Source: an uncultured Lentisphaeria bacterium
GTDB taxonomy: Bacteria; Verrucomicrobiota; Lentisphaeria; Victivallales; Victivallaceae
Length of the DNA: 64,000 bases
Direction of reading: 5' to 3'
Assembly: GCA_903863035.1 (NCBI GenBank)
Contig: CAIPAT010000464.1
Coordinates: forward strand, 1-64,000
Part shown: piece by piece, positions 17,392 to 26,709 of the stretch
How the letters are laid out: every line of letters starts with the position of its first letter
Numbering within the stretch: position 1 is the stretch's first letter
The notes under the pieces: generated by a model
Databases searched by the model: none
What the model saw: only the letters and a program-made list of their open reading frames with translations
What the model was told of the DNA's origin: nothing
Translations under genes and position numbers: made by a program

Positions 17392-18528
17392 TCAAACCAG
17401 CATTGCCTCCTGGCGGCCCTGGACCTGACTCATATTCAGTTCGTCCGGCAAACTCAAGTCAGGCATCAGCCGCCGGACTTCAGCCGCCGTCTTGCTGCTG
17501 TTAAGCTGTTCCAGCATTAATTCAGCCGCAGTTTGTCCGATTTCTCTCAAAGGCCGTTTTATGACCAGATAATGTTTCATGAACTCATAATCGTAATGTT
17601 GAGCGTGGTCAAAACCGGCAATAATCATGTCATTGGAAAACATCCCTGACTTCCGCAACTTGCGATATAAAAAATAAGCAAAGGTAATGTTGAAGGCAAT
17701 AAAACAGCGACAATCCGGATGGCGGGAAAAAACTTTATTGACCCCTTTGTCGATCAAATTTTCAATAGTTTTAAAAAAATCGGCACCGCTGTGATCGAGC
17801 ACTAACAATGAATCATCAGCCGACAGACCGCAATATTCCAGGCCGAGACGGTAACCCATCAGCCGCTCTTTGCCGACAATATAGTCATCTTTGCCGAAAT
17901 AGGCGATTTTATCAATCCCGCGGCCGGCAAGTTCCTGCACGGTTTTCAACACTCCGCCGGAGTTGTCGGTGACAACCTGCGGACCATAAAAGCCGGGTAG
18001 CGGCCGGTCGACCACTACTACCGGAATTCCATTCTCCAGTAACCGCTGCGCAAAAGCCAGACTTGGAGATTTGGTATTGCCGAAGTGAATGCATGGCGAC
18101 AGCAGTATCCCCTTGATATTCGAGGTTTTTACTTTGTTAATTATGAACTCATAAGACGTGGTGTTAGCTTCCTGGAAGACATTGGTAAGCACTACGTTCC
18201 GGTTGAAAATATAATCCTGGAAACCATGCAGCAGTTCCGGCTCCACCGTTCCGGCCTGGGACACGAAGGCCAGCATGATTTGAGAACTGGTGTTGCGTCC
18301 TTTGAGATGGGCGGGTTCACGTCCCCGGATAAACGTTCCGATTCCGTCTATTCTTGTAAGCAGCCCGTCTTCCACCAGCCGGGTGACCGCCTGATTAATC
18401 GGGAAACGGCTGATCTCCAACTGCTGCGCCAGTACCGGTTCGGAAGGAATTTCCCCCGATGCAGCGGGATTATCAATGAATTCCCGCTTTATATAATCGA
18501 TTACCATCTGATATTTAAATGTTCTCAT
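17392..18528 (-). CDS. GntR-type repressor with LacI-like sensor domain
   Basis: The 378-residue protein has a GntR winged helix at residues 1-70 (IPSEPVLAQQLEISRFPINQAVTRLVEDGLLTR) and a periplasmic-binding-protein-like LacI/GalR domain from about 83 to 370. This layout is the same as in AraR of Bacillus. A sugar ligand is expected to bind in the cleft and release DNA. ATG 18528 is favoured over an upstream frame opening because AGG precedes it and it keeps the normal GntR start. The gene is first in the leftward operon and its promoter carries a palindrome in the -35/-10 spacer, so autorepression is likely. Confidence 0.9.
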   Translation of the reverse strand: MRTFKYQMVIDYIKREFIDNPAASGEIPSEPVLAQQLEISRFPINQAVTRLVEDGLLTRIDGIGTFIRGREPAHLKGRNTSSQIMLAFVSQAGTVEPELLHGFQDYIFNRNVVLTNVFQEANTTSYEFIINKVKTSNIKGILLSPCIHFGNTKSPSLAFAQRLLENGIPVVVVDRPLPGFYGPQVVTDNSGGVLKTVQELAGRGIDKIAYFGKDDYIVGKERLMGYRLGLEYCGLSADDSLLVLDHSGADFFKTIENLIDKGVNKVFSRHPDCRCFIAFNITFAYFLYRKLRKSGMFSNDMIIAGFDHAQHYDYEFMKHYLVIKRPLREIGQTAAELMLEQLNSSKTAAEVRRLMPDLSLPDELNMSQVQGRQEAMLV

Positions 18529-18575
18529 AACTGCCTGTTCAATATTAATACAACCAAAAGCATCATGTAGATAAT

Positions 18576-18604
18576 ATTTTAACATGTATTTACATGATTG
18601 TCAA
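18576..18604 (-). promoter_or_regulatory. Promoter of GntR-LacI operon with embedded operator
   Basis: On the minus strand TTGACA (18599-18604) and TAAAAT (18576-18581) are 17 bp apart. The spacer holds an inverted repeat, CATGTA-AA-TACATG (18583-18596). An operator between -35 and -10 is a classical repressor position, and the site has the same general form as operators of GntR-LacI-type regulators. Confidence 0.75.
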
Positions 18605-18678
18605 TAGGCGAGAGGCGTGATTTGTATATTTTTTTGTAATTTGTTGTATTTTTAACTTATTTAAGCAATGAATTAAGT

Positions 18679-18724
18679 TTGACAAAGCAATCGGCCGGAA
18701 TTATTTTTATAGCATACATGTATG
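18679..18724 (+). promoter_or_regulatory. Promoter and palindrome before the GH20 gene
   Basis: TTGACA at 18679-18684 is followed after 17 bp by TATTTT (18702-18707), a weak -10. A perfect 12-bp palindrome CATACATGTATG (18713-18724) covers the expected transcription start. It shares the ACATGTA core with the operator at 18583-18596, so the same regulator may control both directions. Confidence 0.55.
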
Positions 18725-18756
18725 TTTTATTAAACTTGAAGGAACATTTAGACAAG

Positions 18757-21009
18757 ATGAATATAATTACAGGTTTTAGTGATGTAATAGAAGTCTGGCC
18801 TCCGCCGCAGGAATTGCATTACCTGCCTAATGAGAAATCTTTTTTACAGCAAGATACCGGCGGCAGCATCAACTGGCATTCGGCGGAGCCGCCAACTGCC
18901 GGTGCTCATGAAATTGCCGCAAAAGACAGATTGTCTATAATTCATAAAGTCTGTACGGATAAATTTTATTTCTGGATTGGCGGAGAGTTTAGTCCGCAGT
19001 GTCAAAGACGGCTCTATCTTGACAAGCATGGATATTATCTACGAATATCGGAATCCGGAATCCTGGCCGAAGCGAATACCGCCGAAGGATTGTTCTATGC
19101 TTTGATTACTGCTACTCAGATACTGGGAAAATATCCGGAGATCCGGGCATGCGAAATATTTGACCGTCCGAACTGCGATAACCGCGGGATCATGATCGAT
19201 CTCGCACGGGTTGTCGAGAGTCCCGGCTTCATCGTCTCCCTGCTGCCTTTTCTTGCGGAATGCAAGTTGAATCAGATATATCTGTATCTGGAGAATAAAT
19301 TACAGTTCAAAAGTCATCCGCTGCTGGCGCATCCATGCGCGTGGTCGCATGAAGAAGTCATACATCTAATACTTCGGGCGGCAGAATTCCATATAGAAAT
19401 TATTCCAATGCCGGCCACTATCGGACATATGGAATCTATGCTGAAACACCCGGCATATCAACATCTGAAAGCACAAAATACTGACGACCATCTGGATACG
19501 GATCTTCCGGCGGCAAAAGAATTTATAGACTCTGTAATTGATGAAATCTGCACCTTGTTTAAATCAGGGTATGTTCATCTGTCCGGAGACGAATGTCCAT
19601 ATCTCGGTGCGGATAAACCGGAAACGGTACGCAAATATGCCGCGTTTGTCAATCATATGGCGGAACGTTTGCGGCAGCACGGCCGACGCGGCATTATCTG
19701 GGGCGATATGATCGAGAAATATCCGGAGTTGATGCAGCGTCTTGACAAAAGCCTGATTCCGGTGGTCTGGAAATATGGCCCGATGGACGATATGCTGATG
19801 CCGCTGCCGGAGGAATTCGTGAAGGCCGGTTTTGATACGGCGCTGGCTCCGGCGATTCTGGCGGATGAACCGTTTCTGCCGACAGTTGAGCGGTTGACCC
19901 GCAATATTCCATATCTGCTTCGCCGTACCGGAATGTGGGGAACTATTAACTGTATGTGGGAACCGCGGACGCAAAATCTGCCGGTTGCCAAACTGGGCAT
20001 GGCAATTGCCGGCGCATATTCCTGGATGCCTTTTTTTCAAACGGATGAACTGATGCGACGGGCTTCGCTGTTCACTTATGGAACGGATATATCCAGTCTT
20101 TACGGGTTACTGGAAGGCTATGATTTTTTCGGATTCATGATTAAGTCGCGATTCGGATATTATCATGCGTTCGAATTGACCTGCAATAATCCGCTGATAC
20201 ATCTTAAGCGTAAAGAAGTTGAGGAATGGATTGCGCTGAGTGACAGACTTCATCAGGGCGGTGAACTGCTGAGAAAACAGGATTATCTGCGTCATAAATA
20301 TCCGGTGGACTATGCTGCGTTTGAAGCCTGTGCCGCGCTTGCGGTAACGCTTGCGGACTACGTGGTGCTGATGCATAAAGCCGGACAGGCGGTCAACCGC
20401 GGCGCCGACGGCGAGAATTTAAAATTACTGGCGCTGGAATTGCGCGGATTCTCCGATTTTATTACACTTACATTACAGTTGCAGCGGAAGGCCTGGAATC
20501 ACTGCCGGCGGCATGATGATGAAAACTTCAAATGGTGGTTCGAAGACCCGCTGCAGTTCAAACGTAAATGTATAATTTCAATGGCGGATGAAATTGAAAA
20601 AAGCATGAGCAAAGACTCTATCAGTCTTGCTGATCGCCAATTTTTCTCATTTGAATTTCATAAGGGAGACGCGCCGGAATGGAATCTCTGGAGAATTAAA
20701 ATATTTTTCTCTGAAGACGGGCATGAATGGCGGCAGATGTTTTTCCGCACGATTCCGCTGTGGATGTCTGATGGTTTGACCTTGGAACTGATGCCTGAAA
20801 GCAGCCTGCCGCAATATGTCAGAATTGAGTCGTGTTATGCCGCCTGGCACCGGCAGTCTGACTGGTCGGATATGCTGAAAATCCGGATCGGGGAGATAAT
20901 CCCGGCTTGCGGCAGTATTTATCAGGATATTCCGCTTGTTCCTGCCGAAACGGAATATAAAATTGAATATTCCGCAACGTGCATAGAATTATCAAAATGT
21001 CTCCAATAA
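18757..21009 (+). CDS. Cytoplasmic GH20-like hexosaminidase
   Basis: From ATG 18757 the protein has about 750 residues and no signal peptide. The N-terminal domain (to about 135) is followed by a TIM barrel with DNRGIMIDLARVVES (about 141-155) and the catalytic pair in HLSGDEC (Asp278-Glu279). Residues 500-750 form a helical then beta-rich tail. It would cleave beta-linked N-acetylhexosamines from imported oligosaccharides. The frame stays open to 18679 with earlier ATGs, but the promoter lies there. The gene diverges from the GntR-LacI-type regulator. Compared with the secreted GH20 at 14304-16631 it is a distant paralogue, suggesting an outside/inside division of labour. Confidence 0.85.
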   Translation: MNIITGFSDVIEVWPPPQELHYLPNEKSFLQQDTGGSINWHSAEPPTAGAHEIAAKDRLSIIHKVCTDKFYFWIGGEFSPQCQRRLYLDKHGYYLRISESGILAEANTAEGLFYALITATQILGKYPEIRACEIFDRPNCDNRGIMIDLARVVESPGFIVSLLPFLAECKLNQIYLYLENKLQFKSHPLLAHPCAWSHEEVIHLILRAAEFHIEIIPMPATIGHMESMLKHPAYQHLKAQNTDDHLDTDLPAAKEFIDSVIDEICTLFKSGYVHLSGDECPYLGADKPETVRKYAAFVNHMAERLRQHGRRGIIWGDMIEKYPELMQRLDKSLIPVVWKYGPMDDMLMPLPEEFVKAGFDTALAPAILADEPFLPTVERLTRNIPYLLRRTGMWGTINCMWEPRTQNLPVAKLGMAIAGAYSWMPFFQTDELMRRASLFTYGTDISSLYGLLEGYDFFGFMIKSRFGYYHAFELTCNNPLIHLKRKEVEEWIALSDRLHQGGELLRKQDYLRHKYPVDYAAFEACAALAVTLADYVVLMHKAGQAVNRGADGENLKLLALELRGFSDFITLTLQLQRKAWNHCRRHDDENFKWWFEDPLQFKRKCIISMADEIEKSMSKDSISLADRQFFSFEFHKGDAPEWNLWRIKIFFSEDGHEWRQMFFRTIPLWMSDGLTLELMPESSLPQYVRIESCYAAWHRQSDWSDMLKIRIGEIIPACGSIYQDIPLVPAETEYKIEYSATCIELSKCLQ

Positions 21010-21115
21010 ATTAAATATTGCGAGTTGAAACATCTGTAATCTTGTAATATTTTATCCACTTTTGTCCTGACGGAAACTCAAAAAATAATTGGAGGCGTCT
21101 GCGATAACATTCGCG

Positions 21116-22402
21116 TCAAACCTCTGACTGCGCCAGTGCTATAACAGGCTGTGGTTTGTGCCCTTTATTGAATGCATATAGCCAGAGTATTCCTGTCACT
21201 GCATAAATAAACGCACTGATACTGAATACTAAAACAGACCCGAATATATCGAGCAGATAACCATTAACGGCGATGGCAAGACCCCAGACGCAGTTAAAGA
21301 GCAACAACCTTACTGCACTGAAAGCTCCGATTATCTGCTGAGGAACAATCGCATAATGCGCCAATGGAATGGTTGCCCCTTCGCAGGCAAAGGATATGTA
21401 CATAGTGAAGAAAAATATTAAAAATATCCATGCGGATGGTGCCAATACTATCCCCATAAGAGAAACTGCCATGCATAGATTGGAAAATAATAAAACTTTA
21501 CCGGCGCCATAACGATCGACGGTAAAACCGATAATTGCGGTACCAAACATTCCGCCTAAAAATATAAGCATAGTGGTATAACCGGCAAATTCCACGCCCA
21601 ATCCCAACTGTTTCATACCGATGGCCATTGCAAAAAATCCGGCGCCAGCGCCTAACCCGCGCATTGAATTAGGCAACAGCAGCAGTTTGAATTCCCGCGT
21701 TCTGACAACGCTTTTGAACGCTTTAATGGGAGAGATCGAATTAGAACGTTCCCCTGCCGACAATTCCGGTATTTCTTTGATATTTCTTACGATTATACCG
21801 GCAACCAGCAGCAGGCCGGCGGCCATGACAAAAGCTACCGTAAAGCCATAGGGATAACCAAGATAAAGTAAAGCATTGCTGGAAATGTATCCGCAGACAA
21901 GTCCAAGCAGACCGCCGCCGACACCTATTATACTCGTGAATTTAGCTTGACTTCCGGCGCTGATCGAGCGAACGAAGAGCGCCGAGAATATCAATGCCAT
22001 AAAAGAGATCATTGCACACTCAACGACTGAGCCAGCCATCATAACCGGCACGACGATTCCAGGTCGGCGCAACGATTCGGGCGCCAGAGAAATAAGAATC
22101 AGCAAGACCGGATAAAAAGCCATGCCTGCAGTAAGCATGGCATATACGCGCGCTCTATTGCTAATCCTGTCGGCAACTCCAATAAATAAACAGTACGATA
22201 TCGCTGAAATAATTTGTCCGAATGACGCGATCATGCCTATCTGACCGGTCGCCAAACCCAATTTGACCTGAAACGCCTGCATTTCCGTACCGGTAAAAAG
22301 CGGCATATCGGCAGACTTGATCATCATATTCAGCGACAGCGATCGAACATTCCGCTTTTCGACGGGATGAGTCGTGATTTTATTTAATAATTTATCAACC
22401 AC
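21116..22402 (-). CDS. MFS transporter
   Basis: The 428-residue membrane protein has about 12 hydrophobic segments and a central charged loop (VRNIKEIPELSAGERSNSISPIK, about 207-230 in length terms split between helices 6 and 7). The cytoplasmic loop 2-3 has IGVADRISNRARVYAM, the MFS motif A region, and TVDRYGAGKVLLF is its equivalent in the second half. Translation starts at GTG 22402 after GGAG. It is the last gene of the second regulator-headed operon and is the only obvious sugar-type permease in the window, so import of products from the secreted enzymes upstream is likely. Substrate is unknown. Confidence 0.9.
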   Translation of the reverse strand: MVDKLLNKITTHPVEKRNVRSLSLNMMIKSADMPLFTGTEMQAFQVKLGLATGQIGMIASFGQIISAISYCLFIGVADRISNRARVYAMLTAGMAFYPVLLILISLAPESLRRPGIVVPVMMAGSVVECAMISFMALIFSALFVRSISAGSQAKFTSIIGVGGGLLGLVCGYISSNALLYLGYPYGFTVAFVMAAGLLLVAGIIVRNIKEIPELSAGERSNSISPIKAFKSVVRTREFKLLLLPNSMRGLGAGAGFFAMAIGMKQLGLGVEFAGYTTMLIFLGGMFGTAIIGFTVDRYGAGKVLLFSNLCMAVSLMGIVLAPSAWIFLIFFFTMYISFACEGATIPLAHYAIVPQQIIGAFSAVRLLLFNCVWGLAIAVNGYLLDIFGSVLVFSISAFIYAVTGILWLYAFNKGHKPQPVIALAQSEV

Positions 22403-22436
22403 TGATTATATCTCCTGGTCCGGTTGTTTAATTAAA

Positions 22437-22448
22437 ACGTATTTACGT
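22437..22448. promoter_or_regulatory. Operator-like palindrome before the MFS gene
   Basis: ACGTATTTACGT is an inverted repeat ACGTA-TT-TACGT with the same geometry as CATGTATTTACATG at 18583-18596 (six- versus five-base arms around a TT/AA centre). It lies 35 bp upstream of the GTG start. It could be a second target of the GntR-LacI-type regulator; no good promoter was found around it. Confidence 0.35.
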
Positions 22449-22470
22449 AACGCGTTTGCTTTATATTTGA

Positions 22471-23346
22471 TCAGTCTGTTTTCAGTTTATAAGACCTCCT
22501 GATTATAATCTCATGATCCGACATTCTGGAGAGTTTCAGCGCATCCTCCGTTACCGGCAGATACTCATGCAATTCCGCATAAAGCTTAATAAACGGTTCG
22601 GCATATGAGGTTCCCGCTCTCTGCCCGAAAGCACCATCGGAGCACTCAATTCTTTTACGCGCATATGCTCCGGCGTAAGCCTGTGATACCATGGAATCAA
22701 TGGCTTTGAGTTTCAACTCTATAACATCAGTTATATCGATAAAAACATCATTTGTGTAGCCGTGCAGCGAGTCCCACAATCCGCCGCGTACCCATGCCGC
22801 GCCGCCGCCGAAGAAAAAGACTTGAGCGACCTTATTGGCTGGATTCGGGTCTTCTGGATCAACACTTCCTGCCCAGAAAATAGCGCGCATCACATTTTTC
22901 CCGGTGTTTGCGTGCGGGCACTCCACTCCGCCATTCTCCATCGGAAAATGAGTGATGATTACATTCGGACGCAGTTTACGTATGATCTGAGCGATTTTAC
23001 GGATAGTGTCTTTACTTTCAAGTGTTACCGCGTCATCTTCGCCTAAAAAGTGAACATCCTCCCTTTTCACTCCGAGAATTTCACAGGCACAAAACACCTC
23101 CTCGGTTTTGACATCCGCCCGATCTTTCATCATATTCTCCAGTTTGTCGCCCTGCGGTATTGTTGCAGCAGTAAACAAATTATTGGAAATTACTTTGTCA
23201 TGAATACGCGCCCCATGCGTAACAACCAGAGCTCCGACCCAGTCGCCTCGTTTAACATGATGTGCCATAGTTCCCCCAGACTGGTCAAATATGTCCGCCG
23301 GATGGGCGCCGATCACAAGAATTCTCAATTTTTCCTGATTACTCAT
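22471..23346 (-). CDS. PIG-L-family (LmbE-like) deacetylase homologue with altered active site
   Basis: The 291-residue protein has the LmbE/PIG-L fold start ILVIGAHPADIFDQSGG (10-25), AVTL and VIITHFP strands, and a later CPHANTG. In characterised members such as MshB the motif is H-P-D-D: His and the second Asp bind zinc, and the first Asp is the general base. Here the first Asp is Ala (A17), while H15 and D18 remain. So zinc binding looks possible but standard deacetylation is doubtful. AGGAG precedes the ATG. It sits between a secreted TIM-barrel protein and the MFS transporter, which points to amino-sugar metabolism. Confidence 0.82.
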   Translation of the reverse strand: MSNQEKLRILVIGAHPADIFDQSGGTMAHHVKRGDWVGALVVTHGARIHDKVISNNLFTAATIPQGDKLENMMKDRADVKTEEVFCACEILGVKREDVHFLGEDDAVTLESKDTIRKIAQIIRKLRPNVIITHFPMENGGVECPHANTGKNVMRAIFWAGSVDPEDPNPANKVAQVFFFGGGAAWVRGGLWDSLHGYTNDVFIDITDVIELKLKAIDSMVSQAYAGAYARKRIECSDGAFGQRAGTSYAEPFIKLYAELHEYLPVTEDALKLSRMSDHEIIIRRSYKLKTD

Positions 23347-23390
23347 ACATCTCCTTTTGCTAATGAACCTTTTGAAAATCGAATTACTGT

Positions 23391-25727
23391 TTATTTTGCA
23401 GTTTTAAAAGCTTGAATTTCCCTTATAAAAACCACTTTGTTTTTATCCGGGATGACAGGATTGTCACCCATGTTCATTCTGCGTCCGGTGTCGTTTGACG
23501 CGGTGACATGCAACCTTATTTTTTCGACCATGACTGGCGGAAATTTGCATATCCAGTTATTTGCCAGTGATTTATCTTTTGAGTCTTGGAGGCGCGGAGC
23601 TTTTTCTTCAGGAGGGAAAAGGTCAAACCATTTATTATTTGAAAACCCCTGAACTCTGAATGATTTTGGACCGGATTCGCCGCTGGGATTATGAGCATAA
23701 GATACTCTGGATGGGTAAATTCTTAATGCATCAATGGTTTCAGGTTTATTTAAGGATATTTCAATGTCAAAAGGAACTCCATTGACGGTACATGCCGAGC
23801 CGTCTGAAATGTCATCGTCAATTATTTCCACCGCATTAGCCATTCTGTCGGCTGTTTTTAAAACTGCCGAAGCCCCTGACGCATATGAAGCCACATTGCA
23901 CCGGTTTTTCATTTCGTCGGTAAAAATATAATCTCCTGTTCCTTTTCTTTTGAAATCCGGCGCGTTTATTCTATTATGAGCCTGTTTGACATAGGGCCAA
24001 AGTTTTTTCCAGTCTAAATACATGGCTTCATAAACGCCTATAAAATCGACTGGCTCCTCGGCCACGGCGCAGAGCTGATCTTCCATATAAGCTCCTTTGT
24101 CTTTTATATTTTTCCGTGACTCCATCAAACCGTTGAGATAAAAATCAAAACCAAGTCTGACATTGTTTCTGCGGCAGGCGGCTGAATATCCAGCTATTGA
24201 GTCAAGAAGACTGAAATAATTCTTATATTCACTGTTGTAGCGCGGCTCGATCAGCAGGTCGTCAACCAGCTTCGCGTCAACAATTTTTACCGGATCTACT
24301 TTCCATGAACCGTAACTGTTGTCCAAGTATTTAGATGGAGCCTCAAACAGACAGAGCCTTTTGCCCGAAGCCTCCATTACCGGTTTTATTTCTTTCAACC
24401 ATTCCATAAAAAAATTACCATATATGATTTGCAGAAGACTGATATCATAATCCCCGTTCTTAGGTTTGCCCTTTATCCGCTCATACTCTTTCAGTGCGAT
24501 ATTATTGAAAAGGAATTCCTTGTAATCATACTGATTGCCGTCCCAGCACTGATTATGCTGATAGCTCATTTTTAAAGCTATGCCGTCAACCCCATAGGCG
24601 AGAAGCTCCTTTATAATTTCAGTTTTGTGTTTTCTGACTTCCGGATAGCCGAAGCAGAGCATGCCCCAGTGAGTTCTGCCGTCAATGGTCGCCGCCCTGT
24701 ACTCCGGATGCTCTTCGCAGTATTTGGACATCCAGCCGGTTAAAGGCGGAAGCACGATTCTGCCTTCGTCCACAGGGTCAATCCATGCATAGATTTTCAA
24801 ACCGTATTTTTTTGCGCATTTAACCGCTTCCGCTAAAGTGTCACATGATTCCATTGTGTTTTTTGCCCAGCCGGTTTCATGAGGCTTACGTAGCATATTG
24901 AAGATAGCGTCACCGTTTGGAAAGTATTTTTTTCTGTTTTCCGGCGATACTGATTTATAATCGCCGTTCAGAGTCAGGAAACAGGCATTGATGGGAATCC
25001 AGCTTTCCGGCTTCAGCATATATGGTTTTTCCATGCCGCCGTTTTTGAGTAACTCGGTTCCATCTCCAGTTTTCAGCGAAAGATTGTCTGTAATGAAAGT
25101 GTGAATATCTGAGGAACCTTTAGACAGAACACAGGCTAGGAAAGGCCCGGAGTATTCGAACATGATTTCTGTTCTTGCAAATTTTCCCGCGGATATCACA
25201 GTCTCCGAGGATATAATGATAGCGCCTGTCACGGGATCAACTATCGCAAGAAAGGCCCCCGGCGAATTGGAATTAATGTCCCCTGAAAAGACATAGCGGG
25301 CGCTGCCTTGAACGTTTATTTTTTGCGATATGCCGCCTGACTTCCCGTCCGCGTGTGACTTGACCCCTACTTTAGCGGCGAAAGCGCCCTCCGAGCGCCT
25401 GTCATCCGGAGCTGAACGTATTTCATGCACCTGAGCCATATTATAATTCAATTTGGATGGATAATTGGCGATTTGAGAATAGCAACGCCAGAATACCATG
25501 GATGCGCCGCTTTCTTTGCAGTTTTTAAAAAGCTCATCAATTTCCTTTGGGCCCTGTCTGTCTGTGCCGTAATAATGACCTGCAGTAGCGATACTATCGA
25601 AGAAGTCTACATTAATTAGAATTTCAGGACGAACGTCTTGAGCAGTGTTCGAAGCTTTCGCTGGAACCATTTGAATTGTCCAAATAGCGCTGCCGAGAAT
25701 TATCCATGTAAGAAAACTGTTCCGCAT
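23391..25727 (-). CDS. Secreted TIM-barrel glycosidase-like protein with C-terminal discoidin-type domain
   Basis: From ATG 25727 (preceded by GGACAGGG) the protein has 778 residues and a signal peptide. After a short segment with GASMVFWRCYSQ there is a beta-sandwich insertion (about 100-235, ending LLKNGGMEKPYMLKPESW). A TIM-barrel part follows with LKIYAWIDPVDEG, GVDGIALKMSYQ and CLFEAP, similar to GHL10-type glycosyl hydrolases. The last 160 residues (DGSACTVNGVPFDIEISLNKPETIDALRIYPSR) resemble an F5/8 type C carbohydrate-binding domain. It probably acts on an extracellular glycan. I cannot assign catalytic residues with certainty. Confidence 0.7.
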   Translation of the reverse strand: MRNSFLTWIILGSAIWTIQMVPAKASNTAQDVRPEILINVDFFDSIATAGHYYGTDRQGPKEIDELFKNCKESGASMVFWRCYSQIANYPSKLNYNMAQVHEIRSAPDDRRSEGAFAAKVGVKSHADGKSGGISQKINVQGSARYVFSGDINSNSPGAFLAIVDPVTGAIIISSETVISAGKFARTEIMFEYSGPFLACVLSKGSSDIHTFITDNLSLKTGDGTELLKNGGMEKPYMLKPESWIPINACFLTLNGDYKSVSPENRKKYFPNGDAIFNMLRKPHETGWAKNTMESCDTLAEAVKCAKKYGLKIYAWIDPVDEGRIVLPPLTGWMSKYCEEHPEYRAATIDGRTHWGMLCFGYPEVRKHKTEIIKELLAYGVDGIALKMSYQHNQCWDGNQYDYKEFLFNNIALKEYERIKGKPKNGDYDISLLQIIYGNFFMEWLKEIKPVMEASGKRLCLFEAPSKYLDNSYGSWKVDPVKIVDAKLVDDLLIEPRYNSEYKNYFSLLDSIAGYSAACRRNNVRLGFDFYLNGLMESRKNIKDKGAYMEDQLCAVAEEPVDFIGVYEAMYLDWKKLWPYVKQAHNRINAPDFKRKGTGDYIFTDEMKNRCNVASYASGASAVLKTADRMANAVEIIDDDISDGSACTVNGVPFDIEISLNKPETIDALRIYPSRVSYAHNPSGESGPKSFRVQGFSNNKWFDLFPPEEKAPRLQDSKDKSLANNWICKFPPVMVEKIRLHVTASNDTGRRMNMGDNPVIPDKNKVVFIREIQAFKTAK

Positions 25728-25743
25728 GTACCCTGTCCTTGTT

Positions 25744-26562
25744 TTATAGATTCTGATCGTTCCGTTCATTTTTTGTCTTTATTATTTGATTTGCTGCGCA
25801 TTTGAAATATTCAATTTCAGCAACGCCTTCGACAAGTGCGCTACCGTCTCCGAACTGAATTTTAAGAAGTCTTGGAGTACTTTTCGATAAAGATACAGTT
25901 TCCGCGATCGGACTTTTATGTCCGTCAATCCATAACTCGAATTTGCTTTTATCAGTGTCCATGACTATTCTGGCTTCGTGCCACCCGAAGCCGGTACTGA
26001 ACGCTACCGTCTTAAGCCCAGTTGCGGTTAAGTATTTGATGCATTCCGGGGCGAAACTCACATAAACGCCAAAGCTTTCCATCTCAGTTCCTGTAACGGG
26101 GATGCTGACTCCGACTGAAAACTGAGCAGCCTTGCTTTGGCGGTCCATAATCCTGAACTTAAAGTCCACAATCAATGTCTTTGTTTTATAAAAATACGGA
26201 TTTCCGGTGAGGCGGTAATGAGAAAACTCGTTTTGGCTGGATTCCTTGTCTCTGCCATTGTTAATCATCCGTAAAGCAGTAGTGCCATTTTCCGTCATGA
26301 CAATACTTGAATAGGCAGGCTCGCCAGACTCCTTCGTCTGATAGCCAAATCGCGATACTGCCAGATTGCCGCCTGCTGCACACTCGTCAGGCCGGAATCC
26401 GCTAAGAGCGCTATACTCAAATGTCCATTCCGGAGCCGTATTCTGCCATTCGGCACCTTGTGCTCCCCATGCGGCAAGGCAAAGGACTGCAAAAAAGGAT
26501 AATGTCGCTGACGAGCGCCATGACATTATTCTTTCACATTTTAATGCACTTATTATTTTCAT
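25744..26562 (-). CDS. Secreted concanavalin A-like sandwich protein
   Basis: The 272-residue protein has a signal peptide ending near AAWGAQGAEW (about residue 37) and then an all-beta domain with LIVDFKFRIMD, HEARIVMDTDKSKFELWIDGHK and a final strand, the pattern of a LamG/laminin G-like or jelly-roll carbohydrate-binding module. No catalytic residues are visible. AGGAAG precedes the ATG at 26562. The gene is 16 bp from the downstream secreted TIM-barrel gene, so both are surely made together. It may bind the glycan that its neighbour attacks. Confidence 0.65.
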   Translation of the reverse strand: MKIISALKCERIMSWRSSATLSFFAVLCLAAWGAQGAEWQNTAPEWTFEYSALSGFRPDECAAGGNLAVSRFGYQTKESGEPAYSSIVMTENGTTALRMINNGRDKESSQNEFSHYRLTGNPYFYKTKTLIVDFKFRIMDRQSKAAQFSVGVSIPVTGTEMESFGVYVSFAPECIKYLTATGLKTVAFSTGFGWHEARIVMDTDKSKFELWIDGHKSPIAETVSLSKSTPRLLKIQFGDGSALVEGVAEIEYFKCAANQIIKTKNERNDQNL

Positions 26563-26709
26563 CGTTTCAGCTTCCTTTGCACATCATTAATTTGCAACGT
26601 CAAAAACATTCTTTTGCTAAAACTATTTTCCCTGGGAGTTTCATAATTCGTAGCTATCGTCCATTTGCGCCGGTCGGCTGAAATGACGAATTCCGCGCTG
26701 CCGTATTGA

